Source: Folioceros fuciformis (lineage: Eukaryota > Anthocerotophyta > Anthocerotopsida > Anthocerotales). Taken from it: a DNA stretch of 64,000 nt. Below are positions 1 through 10,366 of the stretch, piece by piece. Position numbers and translations under genes: made by a program. How positions within the stretch are numbered: the first letter of the stretch is position 1; every line of letters begins with the position of its first letter. Below the pieces are notes generated by a model. The model did not search any database. It saw only the letters and a list, made by a program, of their open reading frames with translations, and was not told the origin of the DNA. The DNA lies in NCBI GenBank assembly GCA_049999805.1, contig JBNGIO010005827.1, positions 1 to 64,000 of the forward strand. The letters run 5' to 3'.

Positions 1-685
1 ATTCTATTTGAAACTACAAAACTAAACAGGCCTTTTTAATCTAGATATCCTACTAAGCAAAGGGATATAGAAGCAAGAGGTAAGCTTTGGGTGGAATATC
101 CCACCTATGGGGCTGGTGTAAAATCTATAATCGAAAAAGAGTTACAAGGGTAAATATATGAACATATTAACATATTTTGTGTGTAAAGTATAAATTATTA
201 TGTGTAGTAATGTTTGAATATGGAACAGATACAAACGTTGTCATGAAGCTGATCACATATGGAGATTGGTGTATGAATACCAGGCGGTAAGTGAACCTAA
301 TGGAATTGTTATTAGCATCTTATTTGGGTTCCTGTGCAAGCAAGGTTGACAGCATAGAATAAATTGCACTGAATGAAGAACAACAATATGCTCATATTGT
401 TTCAACAAAGAATGTTTCTATCCATATGGTAAAAAATATTTAATTTTTTTTCATACATAAGGTAAGTTGATCTCATGGAATGTATTTGAATAAAAACAAA
501 TTATTTAATTATTTGATCCTTTATTTGATGATCTATTAACAAAGTTTTGGTCTATGCAGAAAGCTGATGTGGTAGATGAAGAATTTGCATTGGTTAAGTT
601 GTTAAATGATATGTATCGGGCTGAACTAGATGCTAAGGCTCAAGGGAAAAAAAAGAAAATGAAGAAACCTCCCCCACCTGCATGA
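1..685 (+). CDS. Partial unknown gene, 3' end (possible transposase remnant)
   Basis: A short coding-like exon runs from 560 to 685. It follows a good acceptor (tctatgcag at 551-559) and has 41 codons plus a TGA stop at 683-685. It encodes an acidic helix-like stretch (residues DVVDEEFALVKLLNDMY), a lysine run and a proline-rich end (KKPPPPA). A second coding-like stretch near 43-152 reads as REIEARGKLW-type charged sequence ending in TAA at about 150-152, but I cannot join the two confidently. The rest of the gene would lie left of the window. I do not recognise the family. The AT-rich setting and weak coding signal also fit the tail of a hAT-like transposase or a pseudogene. Confidence 0.25.
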
Positions 686-1437
686 TGTGTTGTGTTTTTA
701 TTATAAAAAATTCAATAATAATAATAACTCAAAGTATTAATTATATCATTATTATATATATATATATATATATTATTAGTAAACTTTCTCAAACAAGTAA
801 TCTTGTCGTGTAATCCTGTGGAAGCTTGTGCTCAATGGGTTTGATGAGCTTCCACAAAGGTTTCTCCTCAAAGGAGTATAGTATGATAGGTTCATCCTCA
901 ATGAGTATTGTGTTCAAAGGGAGTATTGTGGTTAAACATAGCCTTCAGCATAGGTTTACGCAAGGGATTATCCAAAAGCATCACATGTAAAGCGTATTAT
1001 ATCAAGTATGTTCTGAACTCAAGTCACATAAGCCCAGTACCTAGAGCCGTGGATATTCGTAATCCAGCAAAGTATCATCGCAGACCCTCTGCACCGTAGG
1101 AAAGGCTGTAAACGAGACACTGCCATTTCCTGATAATTAGCACCCAAAACACTGATCTAGGAGCATTGAAAAGAAGCTCATAAGCTCCCTTGCAAATCCG
1201 GGAATATCAAGAAGAAAAGAATTCGATTAGCTGTACGCGAAGCAATGAAAACACCTCGTCCCACATCTGGAGCAGGGCAACAACTGCTTACAAGGTCCTA
1301 CAACTTCTTAGCTCGCAAACAATCTCCCGCTATGTGTAAACTGTAGAACGGTGATTCGAAACATGAATATCCTTGTCCCAGCAAGGTGATGATACCTCAG
1401 CAAGAAGGATGGACGAAAATGCTTGTTGCTCCGGCGT
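686..1437. other. AT-rich intergenic stretch with (TA)n
   Basis: No gene is visible here. The stretch contains a (TA)n microsatellite at about 751-773 and a short imperfect repeat around 860-930 (variants of 'ctcaaaggagta/ctcaatgagta'). The right part probably holds the 3' UTR of the minus-strand ATP synthase subunit f gene. Confidence 0.5.
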
Positions 1438-1716
1438 TCAAGAATCTTGACCTCTTCTCCTGGAACGCTCGTGATCCTCCCGCGCCCGCAGATGCCGAAC
1501 TTCATTCGGCCAATTGACGGCATAAGCGAAGAGGCCAATGACGATGAAGACGTCGTGGAGAGGGCGGATGCTGCTAGTCTTGATGTACTGCCGATTGTAG
1601 TTCTGAACGAAGGACCATGTGCTGCGCTTCACATTCTCGCTGGTCACGACCTTCTTGAGGTGCTCTGGCACGTCTTTCACCTTCAAGTCGGCCAGCCCTT
1701 TGAGCGTCGCCATCAT
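1438..1716 (-). CDS. Mitochondrial ATP synthase subunit f-like small protein (plant Fb15/At4g30010 type)
   Basis: This is a 92-residue single-exon frame. By resemblance to the plant 'fiber protein Fb15' family it is a small membrane subunit (subunit f) of mitochondrial F1Fo-ATP synthase, acting in the inner-membrane Fo part. The conserved features I recognise are the N-terminal LKGL...VKDVP segment, a TSSI-P-HV-like stretch before a single hydrophobic segment (about residues 55-72, DVFIVIGLFAYAV), and a charged RHLR/DHER tail. Two adjacent ATGs (1711-1716) are possible starts. The second leaves MATLKGL, closer to the family. The length matches the usual 80-95 residues. It is divergent from the PPR gene, with 183 bp between the two start codons. 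The C-terminal RSRRRGQDS is not something I recall from homologues. Confidence 0.8.
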   Translation of the reverse strand: MMATLKGLADLKVKDVPEHLKKVVTSENVKRSTWSFVQNYNRQYIKTSSIRPLHDVFIVIGLFAYAVNWPNEVRHLRAREDHERSRRRGQDS

Positions 1717-1899
1717 GTTTCTTGCTTCTGAGCTGTTTCGCCTTCGGTGTCGTGATTGAAACAGAAGACGTAGTAACTTGGGTTAGGGACGTATTTGACG
1801 CTTCCACAGTTTATTTATTGGTAATACGGTGTCACTGACACCGGGTATTTAACAGGGTGCAAGGACCCGTTCGTTGAAACTGAAGGAATTGGAAGAAGG
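1717..1899. promoter_or_regulatory. Short divergent intergenic region between ATP synthase subunit f and PPR genes
   Basis: The two start codons face away from each other and are 183 bp apart, so both 5' UTRs and core promoters must fit in this span or overlap. A 'tttatttatt' AT-rich tract lies near 1809-1818. This is called as a shared promoter from geometry alone; no transcription start is visible. Confidence 0.5.
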
Positions 1900-3294
1900 A
1901 TGAGCTTGAGGTTGGAATGCAGCCTCCAGCTGCTGCCGAGACGATCGATTCCCGGCATTGGATATGACAGGGGAAAGGGGGACGGGGCTGTCAGGATGAT
2001 GCCTGCCGAAGTCACTAGCATTGCGTTTGCAAGGTCTGAGATCGTGTATGCCCCCCTCTCTGACCACTGGAGCCACCCCAGGCATGTCTGCCTGGCAGGT
2101 GGGGCTCGGCAGAGGAGGCCGCAGTTGTGGAAGACCAAAACTAGGCGGGGAACCGTGAGCAAGGGTAACAAATTGGTAGAGATGGTAAGCCTCGTGGTGT
2201 ATGCGCAGCTGTCGGTCGCCGGGGGTCCCAGTTCTTGTTAAGTAGGTTGTGAGTGGCCCTGCAGGTTTTGTCGCTTTCCAATGTCAAAGAAGAAGTGTAT
2301 GGTGCACTGGATGCGTGGACAGCTTGGGAGCTGGAGTTTCCTTTGGTTGCTGTGAAGAAGGCTATTAAGGTCCTTCAGCAAATGAAGGAGAATAAGAGAG
2401 TGATTCAGGTACTGCAGGCGCGTGCACTCTTGTTTTAGTATCTTAGACTGTTGTGCCCTGGAATGGAAGCTGAGCGTTTACTCGTCTGGCAGCTGACTAA
2501 ATGGATGCTCAGCAAGGGCCAAGGTAGGACATTGGGCACATATGACACCTTGATACAGGCTTATAATGCGGAAGGCAGGATAGAAGAAGCAGAGGCTCTC
2601 TGGGAGAAAGTATTTGCACAGTATATGGAGTGTGTACCTAGAGTAATGTTTGGCCGGGTTGTGTACATGTATGAGTCGCACGGGATGTCGGATAAGGCTA
2701 TAGAGGTGGGCTTACTCCTACTGCCTTGCTAATGGGCAATTCAATAGTTCTTCCTGCTCTGTTGCTAAAATTGTTTCTAACTCCTTCTCAACTGCAGCTT
2801 TTCTTAGACATGGAGGAGTTAGGGGTGAAACCAGATAGGCGTACAGCTGAGCTTGTCGCTGGTATCTATGCTAAAATGGGTAAGATTGAGAGACAAGAAC
2901 AGATATTGGCTAAATACCCTCGCCTCATGTTTGAATGGCGCCGTTACAAAGGAAAATGGATCAGAGCTCGTATTCAAGAGTCCCCTGAAGGTGTTGCCTG
3001 TCCTACCTTTCGTGAGTGTGGTGTGGGTTGGTAGTTTTCGCCCTTCTCGCGTTCTGTCAGTACTCCATGGAATACTGACTATGTTGTCTGTCGTGAAAAA
3101 TGTTAGATGTCCCTTATGACTCAGATTCCCAACATGATGAATCGGATGATGGTGAGGATGGTGACTCAGACGAAGGGGATAGCAGCCATGACACACAGGA
3201 TAAAATAACTTCCGGACATGGCAGTCAAGACGCAAAGGATTCCATAGTTTCCGGAAATGGCAGTCAAGGCACAAACGACACAAAGACTTCCTAA
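1900..3294 (+). CDS. P-class pentatricopeptide repeat protein, At4g18975/At4g21190-like
   Basis: Five exons: 1900-2184, 2265-2408, 2493-2705, 2798-2990 and 3107-3294. All have GT-AG junctions and they give 340 residues. The core (about residues 80-275) matches a small plant PPR family. It has LWK...KGNK, then [23 protein letters not shown], then [20 protein letters not shown], and [12 protein letters not shown] before a [12 protein letters not shown] end. These are short helical-pair repeats expected to bind organellar RNA. The first 80 residues are poorly conserved and could be a transit peptide. Unusually, the last exon adds an acidic Ser/Asp/Glu-rich tail (about residues 278-340) with two near-copies of a SG-GSQ motif. 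I do not recall that tail from homologues. It lies tail-to-tail with LST8. Confidence 0.85.
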
Positions 3295-3942
3295 CTAAGC
3301 TGAGTAAGTCCAGACATATTCGGTTGGAAGCACTCGGTTGTTTGAATGTGCTAGTGGGTGCCGTACGTAGCATTTGAGAAACATAACCCCTTGAATACTA
3401 CGATCTTAACAGGGTACATGTCATGGAGTGATGGGACAGAGATAAATTATGAGGACGGGCCATCGTCAATCTGTGAAAGTCTGTTGGCAGTACCGTCTTG
3501 TGGGTGAGATTTTTGCCATTCTGGTGAGTGCGTTCACTGCTAACCCTAGATACTCTGAAAACTTCTCCTGCCATCTGGAATGTGTGCGCACTTGCATTGT
3601 AAGCAGAGAATGGAGAAGAACAACACTTTTTACGGGCACGCTGTTTATGTCATCTCCTAATAGGTTCTTGGCGGTCACCTCGCGAATTGCACGACATTTG
3701 AAGCCGAACAACCAAAACATGCAATTTGGATACTATTTTCAGCATATTTTCTCTCATAACAAGAGGACGGTCCGCGTCGATTGTATTAAGATGACTATTG
3801 AAGAAGAGTGCAATTGTTTATTAGTGAGTCTAAGCTCAAAATTTTCAGGATGGTGTTTTCGCTCCAATGGAGCGCACAGTCCCAACCTGCCTCCGTTCTG
3901 GGAGTTCGTTGCCACATAACGACAGGCATGATGCACTTGAGA
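3295..3942. other. Convergent 3' region between PPR and LST8 genes
   Basis: These 648 bp lie between two converging stop codons. I see no conserved coding here; short frames on both strands are unremarkable. It presumably contains both 3' UTRs. Confidence 0.5.
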
Positions 3943-6203
3943 TCAGTCAGACGGGGGTTCAGTCCCGTCATGAAGGGCACAGCATACAGTGGCCTTCTGA
4001 TGGCCCTTATAGATTTGTATAGTTTCGCCAGAGGCAATGTCCCACAGCCGAGCCGTCTCATCGGAAGAAGCTGCAGAACCCAATGGAACGTGAGTGAAAT
4101 CTGTACCCAATGCTTAAGTCAAAGTCACGCGCCAATCTGCAGAAGTCACGAGAGGTTTATGGCGTACCAGAAACAAGGTACGCACCATCCACAGAGAACA
4201 CGCAGTCCCATACCCAACGATCGTGCCCTGAGAGAGGTCGGCATCACGTACAGAGAAGGGCCGACATCATCACAAGGGTTAAACAGGATGGCCATCACTG
4301 GAAACAACAATTCTAACTAGCTTTCGGTTCGGTACCTTTAAGTGTACGTTCGAGCGTGAAGTTGCTGGCATTCCAGATCTTCACAGTCTTGTCAGATGAA
4401 GTGGTAGCAAGATAGCTGCAAAATAAACACAATTATGTTTAAAGCGGAGGAGCTTCTACATCCATGTCCCTCTGAAGCAACGGACTGGTTTCAGGGCCAA
4501 AGACAAACACCGATAAGGTTCACAGTACTCAGGAGACAGTAGACACTTGAGGATGTAGGCCTTATGAGCGTCAAGCTTGTGCAGAGGCTCGAAGTTAGTG
4601 GTTGACTGCACAATGATCAGCCTCATTACCTCATGACAAATATTTCAAACAGATTTTAATTAGAAGATAGTGAGCTCCACCAACCTGATTGTTTGGTAAC
4701 CGCCAGATGAAACATGTCCCGTTGTTGTTTGCAGCGACAACAAGACTACCGTCCCACATGACAGTTAGGGACCTGATAGCTGTGTCCACCTCAGGAACCT
4801 GGAGCATTGTCACAAGGTAAGGTCATGTACAAATCGGGTGAACATATAAACGGGCAAAATCACACCAAGAGATGGGAAAACCATCAACTGAGATACAAAG
4901 AAGGAAAGAAGGTAACTCAGTTGGCAAAAATTCTTTGAAGTGTACGAACCAGTTCACAGCTGCAGATATTGCTCTTGAGATCCCAAACCCTAATGTTTCC
5001 ATGCTGATCCCCTGAGATCAACTCTCTCTGCAGTCACGTGCCACACGCAAATGAAAACAAAGCACCGCGGAGAGACATGAAAGCAAGACAAGCTTGGACA
5101 CATGCGATGCACCTGGTTGGGATGGAGAACAACAGTGTTCACCGGTGCACTACTTTCATACTCTCTCTGGCAGGTTCCTGCCCTGAATACAACCACAAAT
5201 GGCCTCCCTCAGGTGACTGTCCCGCACAATTGCAAGCGATGGTCAAGAGAGCACTCTATGACAGAAGAGCATCCGATGTCAAGAGAATACCTCAAGTCCC
5301 AAATTTTCACGCTGCCGTCCTCCGAGCCTGAGTACATCCATTTTCCATCGCACTGGAATCCAAGCGCAGTCACATTGTTGGTGTGTCCATTGTAGCTCTT
5401 GACCTGATAGCGCGTCCAGTTAGCTACACAAGTGACCGACACTGCAAGAGTCGCGAGTCGCAATACGTGTCATGTTTCTACAATCGCCAGTAAGGAAGCA
5501 GCACATACAGGCAGGCTGTTACTGGAGTCCACTTCATAGAGACGAATATGCGGGTTACCCGCTGCGGCCAGCAGGTGCTTGTCCGGCGTGATCTCGAGCT
5601 TGTTCACTTGCTGCAGCGACAGACAACAGCAGCAAGAACCCGTTAGCAGCGAGACATTTCACTACCCCGCAGAGCCGTCACAATTAAGCCTCAGGAGCTG
5701 AGAGAAGGAGCGAGCTGTCCCAGGCCCGTCCCTCTTACAACGGACCCCAGCGCCAGTGCTTACGGCCAAAACAAGCAAGACACACTAGACTGTAAATTGC
5801 GCGCGCTGTGCAAACCACAGACAAGAAGGCCAATTCCTGTCCCTCACAGCACGGCATTGCCAGATCTGAGCTCTCTCCCTGCGGAGGGACATCCCGCACC
5901 ACTCAATTCACATTCACAACCCAAGAACGGCAGCTGTGCAACAATGAGCATGCGTCCTCCACAGCGGCCACGCAATTGGCCAAATTCCCTCCGCAACAAC
6001 ACACAAGCATGCAGAATTGGTGCACAATTGGTCCGATCCCGCGCCGGACGCAGCGAGCGGGCGGGCGGACAGAAGCAACGGCTGTTGCTACTGACCGAGT
6101 CGGAGTAGTTGAGAGTGCGGTAGCAGGTGCCGCTGTTGGCCTCCCAGAAGCGGATGGTGTGGTCATAGCCCGCCGTGGCCAGCACAACGGAGTGGTATGG
6201 CAT
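3943..6203 (-). CDS. LST8: LST8, WD40 subunit of TOR complex
   Basis: Ten exons on the minus strand: 6096-6203, 5509-5610, 5291-5403, 5113-5182, 4950-5027, 4685-4798, 4529-4605, 4336-4415, 4168-4227 and 3943-4070. They give 309 residues, the normal LST8 length. LST8 is the seven-blade WD40 propeller that binds and stabilises the TOR kinase domain. Landmarks in order are [110 protein letters not shown] and the end [14 protein letters not shown] short extension (GTEPPSD) follows CCALHD. The donor after exon 7 is the least certain junction. A GAGCTG hexamer repeat lies in the presumed 5' UTR. Confidence 0.93.
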
Positions 6204-6244
6204 GGCAGCCGCCGCGGGCGCAGAAGTGTAGAGGCGCTGATGGG

Positions 6245-6280
6245 GCGGGAGCTGGAGCTGGAGCTGGAGCTGGAGCCGAA
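6245..6280. repeat. GAGCTG hexanucleotide microsatellite
   Basis: About five tandem copies of the hexamer gagctg lie at 6249-6278, 45-75 nt upstream of the LST8 start codon and so probably in its 5' UTR or core promoter. On the transcribed strand it reads as (CAGCTC)n. Confidence 0.85.
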
Positions 6281-8178
6281 GCGGGCGCGAGCAGGAGGCT
6301 GAGGCTGTGGCTGAAGTACAGAGTGAGCAGCACTTGTGCGAGGACGATCCCCATGCACAGGGAGGGGCAGTGCGGTGGTGAAGCGTACATGGGACAATCG
6401 CGCAGGCCCAGGCTCAAGGGAGACATCAGCGGGGGAAGGGAGGCAAAGCCAGGGGCCAGGCTGCAGGCTTGCAGGCACAGGCACAGGAGCAGGCAGCCAG
6501 CCCGAGTGCGAGCCCGAGCGCGCAGCCAAGCGTCCAAGGCACGCACATGCCCGGACGTGAGGCAGCGGTCCGCAACTCCCGGAGACCGGACACCTCTTGA
6601 GTCAGCAGTCGCCCGCCATCAAGGTTTACGTTAACGCTGCTCTGGGATTCGCGGCATCTCCCTCGCCGTCTGGGGCCAGCTCGCCAGTGCCCGGCGACGT
6701 CCCCTATGCTCCCTCCACGCCCGGTCCCACTGCTCCTTTGCAATGCCGTCTTTGCCCACCTCTTCCCGTTGCCCATCCACCCAACAATGATTCACCTTCA
6801 AGCCAATTCTGGTCCGGACCCCTGCTGTCATAGCATACATGAGGATAAGATTGATTTTTCAAGCCATAGTCAAGCAACGGCAGCTGCAGTCCATGGTTTA
6901 GTGGATACGAACTAAAATAGGCTTTCAAAGGAAGTTTGAGGTACACACTGTACTTATGACTAAAAATTAATCAAGGACTCAAGTATATGTTGGTAAGATA
7001 TTAATTATACACAAGCTGAAATTGTACCATTGACAAGACATAGATTCTTTGGTCAAAGAAATATTTAGTCAATAAGTTTACATACCCAAGTCTTGACATA
7101 ATTAGTGAATTATGGTAAGATCATCTAATGTTTTATATGTTCTCTTGTAGTACATTAACACAATTACACTCCAAATCCATAAGATGCTAGGTCATGTGAT
7201 TGAATATGATGTAAATACGAAAGAGAGATTGAAATTTACTAGAACTGAGTTCGTCATTAACTCTCTACCCAGCACATAGCGAATATGATTCTACTTAGCT
7301 GATCTAGGTGTAAACATATAAAGATGATTATAACACTGATTTTTGATTTCTAGTTTGCACAACTCATTGGATGCATGTAAAGATGATTGTAACATTGATT
7401 TTTGGTTTCAATGTTGCACAACTCATCAACTACATTCTGACACTGATTTCATTATAAGCCCGTGGCATGACAATATTTCTGACACTGTAAGCCCGTGACA
7501 TGACAATATTTCTGACACTACCCTCGTCTTAGTCCAGACATCAAGCCTAGTCTTGGAACATACACCAGTTTGCAAAGCTCCTTACTAATTTATAGATAAG
7601 CTACAAAGAACCTTGCCCAGATAGACTTATCTACAAAGAACCTTGCCGGACACCCCGCATACATGTATATATGGGCATACACCATCGACATGTGACTTTC
7701 CGACATCCAATTGAAAATGTGTCATTTAATGCCAGAGACGAGACAAAGGTCATACCCTAGTAGTGGTCACGTGTGACTGCGGCTTGCTGGCTTCCGGAGG
7801 AGGAATGGATGGGACATGCTGGCTGTCTGGAAAAAGGGACCAGGGCTCGTCATGCTTGAATAGAATACTTCTGTGCACTGGTTGATGAAGCGACAAGCAT
7901 GGGACGATGTTGCTGTCCAGAACAGGAAAGCTGCCATCGACGTAGAACACCAGTGGAAACTGGTGTCCCATATGCTCCCCGCATGTACTCAACTCTCGTC
8001 TGTTAGCACATGCCAATGTGGCTGAGGAGCTCCTACAGCTCGGAACTTCATCCAGTATCCGAGCACCTGGGATTCGCTCCTCTTGGGGGGTATGGCCATT
8101 TCTTGTTCCCACATTCTACCATGAGCTTTTTTTCTCAGTGTTCACCTTCCAATCACACCTCCGGTCGGGGCAAGACTC
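6281..8178. other. Intergenic region upstream of LST8 and downstream of tRNase Z
   Basis: Positions 6281-6830 are GC-rich and probably upstream DNA of LST8; frames there are low-complexity. Positions 6930-7740 are AT-rich and hold several small tandem duplications (listed separately). Positions 7750-8178 return to average composition and probably contain the tRNase Z 3' UTR. A 120-codon minus frame at 7750-8112 has no recognisable domain. Confidence 0.45.
7313..7520. repeat. Cluster of short tandem duplications
   Basis: Two imperfect copies of a roughly 60-bp unit containing 'aaagatgatt-taaca-tgattttt' and 'ttgcacaactcat' span about 7318-7433. Two copies of a 33-bp unit starting 'taagcccgtg' span 7455-7520 with one mismatch. 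A third duplication, 'tacaaagaaccttgcc', sits just downstream (about 7601-7646). Confidence 0.8.
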
Positions 8179-10080
8179 TCAAAACCCTTCTGTCAATGGG
8201 AATACTCGATCTCGTAACGACTGTGGAAGGCTCTGGATTGCTCTTTGAATGTCCTGCACCAACGTTGCTGTAATTTGCACCCCTTTCCACAGGCACATTG
8301 AAAAGTGGGTGCTGGGACCGGCTGAGATGTTGCCGTAGCGTACCTGCTCTTCGTACCGCGCTGAAAAGTGGATCAACACAATTGCTTTGTTCTGCAGTCG
8401 TTCCGAGAGGGATACAATCTGCATACGCCAGTTGCCGATTTACTGGTCGAGTTTCGACTAAATCCTGCCATTCGAACGACTCTATGGCCCATCTAGCACC
8501 ATAGTAGTGCCTTGCGGCTTTCAAGCAGCGCACAACATGTACCTCAAACAGATGTGTGTGGCCGTATTCACGTGCATGCTCTACAGTTACTGCATCGTCA
8601 ACGAAGGTACTCTGCATCAGAAACCGGCGCGTAACTTAGAATGCACCTTCTATGCTATGCAGCCCATCACATCCTCCTGGTCGGGATACAGAAGGGTGCC
8701 AGACCAAGTCTCACCTCCATAATCAGCACCTTGGCCTTCAGCACGTCACTGTTTGCCTCATCCACCAAAAAGTCCGCCATTGTGTCCCCTGTGAAGGCAA
8801 CTTCAGGTGTTGTTATAGTGTCTGTTATCTGCTAAGGACAGATACCTGGTCAGTAGCTCTAAAGATAGGAGAATTGTCGGCCATGCAATCAAATTGCAAG
8901 ACCCCATGACACAGGTTTTGTTCATCGCAGGCTGACGAGTTACCTCAACTCCGGAGAGTTTCAAATCTCTGATCTCTGTACCAGGCAATCCTAGGTACTG
9001 AGGTTTTAACTTTTGCTTCACAGAGTAGATTAAGTAGCCCTGCACCACAAGAGGTGCACTGCATGACAAAAAAGTCCAGAACAAGTGAACACAACAGTAG
9101 AAACACCCCCTACCTGACTGGGAATCACATGATACGTCTTAAAAGGCTTCGCCACAAAACCCTTCCCCATTTTGAACTCCTGTCCAACCTGGTACACCAT
9201 CCAACAGGTTAATTTCTTCACCAGCTGGTGCCCAACCAGCTCGTACCAGAAATGGTAAAACACCTTTCTGGTAAAACTTCCATAGAGTGCTAGCACAGCA
9301 TACCCACATCCAAGCCTATCAGCACATGATTCAGCTCAGATCCATCGAGTTCTCTGTACACATCAAACAATTTTGCAACCGTGTCCTTGATACAAGACGG
9401 CACAATGACTGTAGGTGGCTTCATTTTGTACAGTCCCCTGGTGGCCACGTACATGGCCACCCCTCCCTGCGCCAACAGCAAGGAACAGTGAAGCCTAAGC
9501 TGATAGACCCCATGAAAAACGCTGACGCCTGGCAGCTTACAACAAAGAAATAATGCAATCAAGCTTCACGTACAATATGGTCCATGTGAGCATGCGATAT
9601 GAAGAGGAACTCCTGGGAAATGGCACGTTGCGGACAGCGCCCAATATCAAACGCAATCTTCATGGATGGCAGGATGATACAGGTCTCGTGCCCCCCAATC
9701 GAAATCCCCTCTAGTGGCAATCCCTCCACCTCCAGTTTGTTCTTCATCTTCCCTCGACGGAGGGCCGACCCACCCACCTCTCCGCTTGCAGCTTCAGGAT
9801 TTCCCGAATCCTTCCCCATCTGTACAGGGGCCACTGATTTGCAATGCAATGCCCGCACATCCGTGCCCACGAAACCCAGCCCTGGCAGACCTTTCTGGGC
9901 CCTGCTCACAGGACGGAGGAACGCAACTGTAGACAGAGTCCTCTCCGGTGGAAGGCGAGGCCACACACCACTGCTGAGCGACACAGCAGACAACATCCAA
10001 TCAAAAACAGAATTGCTGGCATACAAAAAGCCAAGGAAGCACAAGGGCAAGGTTCGAGCCCACGTCGAGGGGAGTACCAT
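8179..10080 (-). CDS. TRZ2: Short-form tRNase Z (tRNA 3'-endonuclease), probably organelle-targeted
   Basis: Eight exons on the minus strand: 9574-10080, 9308-9466, 9114-9188, 8944-9039, 8715-8828, 8543-8611, 8344-8418 and 8179-8253. They give 389 residues. The enzyme removes 3' trailers from precursor tRNAs using a metallo-beta-lactamase fold. Visible motifs are GHETCI and the metal-binding SHAHMDHI (about residues 162-169). Further on are GGVAMYVATRGLYKMKPP, PEVAFTGDT, the late-His region ESTFVDDAVTVEHAREYGHTH and LIHFSARY, ending with VFPLTEGF. The first 120 residues before VEGLPLEGISIGG are Ser/Arg-rich and low in acid residues. That fits a transit peptide like the plastid form in Arabidopsis; targeting is inferred. 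It is divergent from CTNNBL1. Confidence 0.93.
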
Positions 10081-10366
10081 CCAGGCAGCCCGCCCCTTCC
10101 ATTTTGCTGGGCATCAGTCCAGCCCTAAGTGGGTAGAAATTTTGCTCTCGTGCTCTTTTCGGGACCTTCCATCTTCGGGAGCGGCAGGCTACAGCTGGGA
10201 CCCTTGACTCCACCTGGTGGGCAGAGTAGGTTCGAAAGACCCAGCAACTGATTTAGAACTGGCTTTGGCACCCTGGCATTCTGTTGCTTGACCCATCCAG
10301 GTTTGAAAGTGATCCTACGGATGAAGTGAGCGGTGGGCTCCAAAGTGGTGTGGAATTTCCCAGACT
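10081..10366. promoter_or_regulatory. Divergent intergenic region between tRNase Z and CTNNBL1
   Basis: These 286 bp separate two opposed start codons. The span has no AT-rich TATA-like tract that stands out, as is common for housekeeping bidirectional promoters. A 'ccagccctaa' sequence near 10120 resembles half of the plant telo-box. The promoter role is inferred from position. Confidence 0.45.

Noticed and set aside
7750-8112. 120-codon minus frame downstream of tRNase Z
   Set aside because: It follows the conserved C-terminal end of tRNase Z in another frame and has no domain; probably 3' UTR.
9599-10207. 202-codon plus-strand frame
   Set aside because: It lies antisense to tRNase Z exon 1 and runs into the divergent promoter; no recognisable family.
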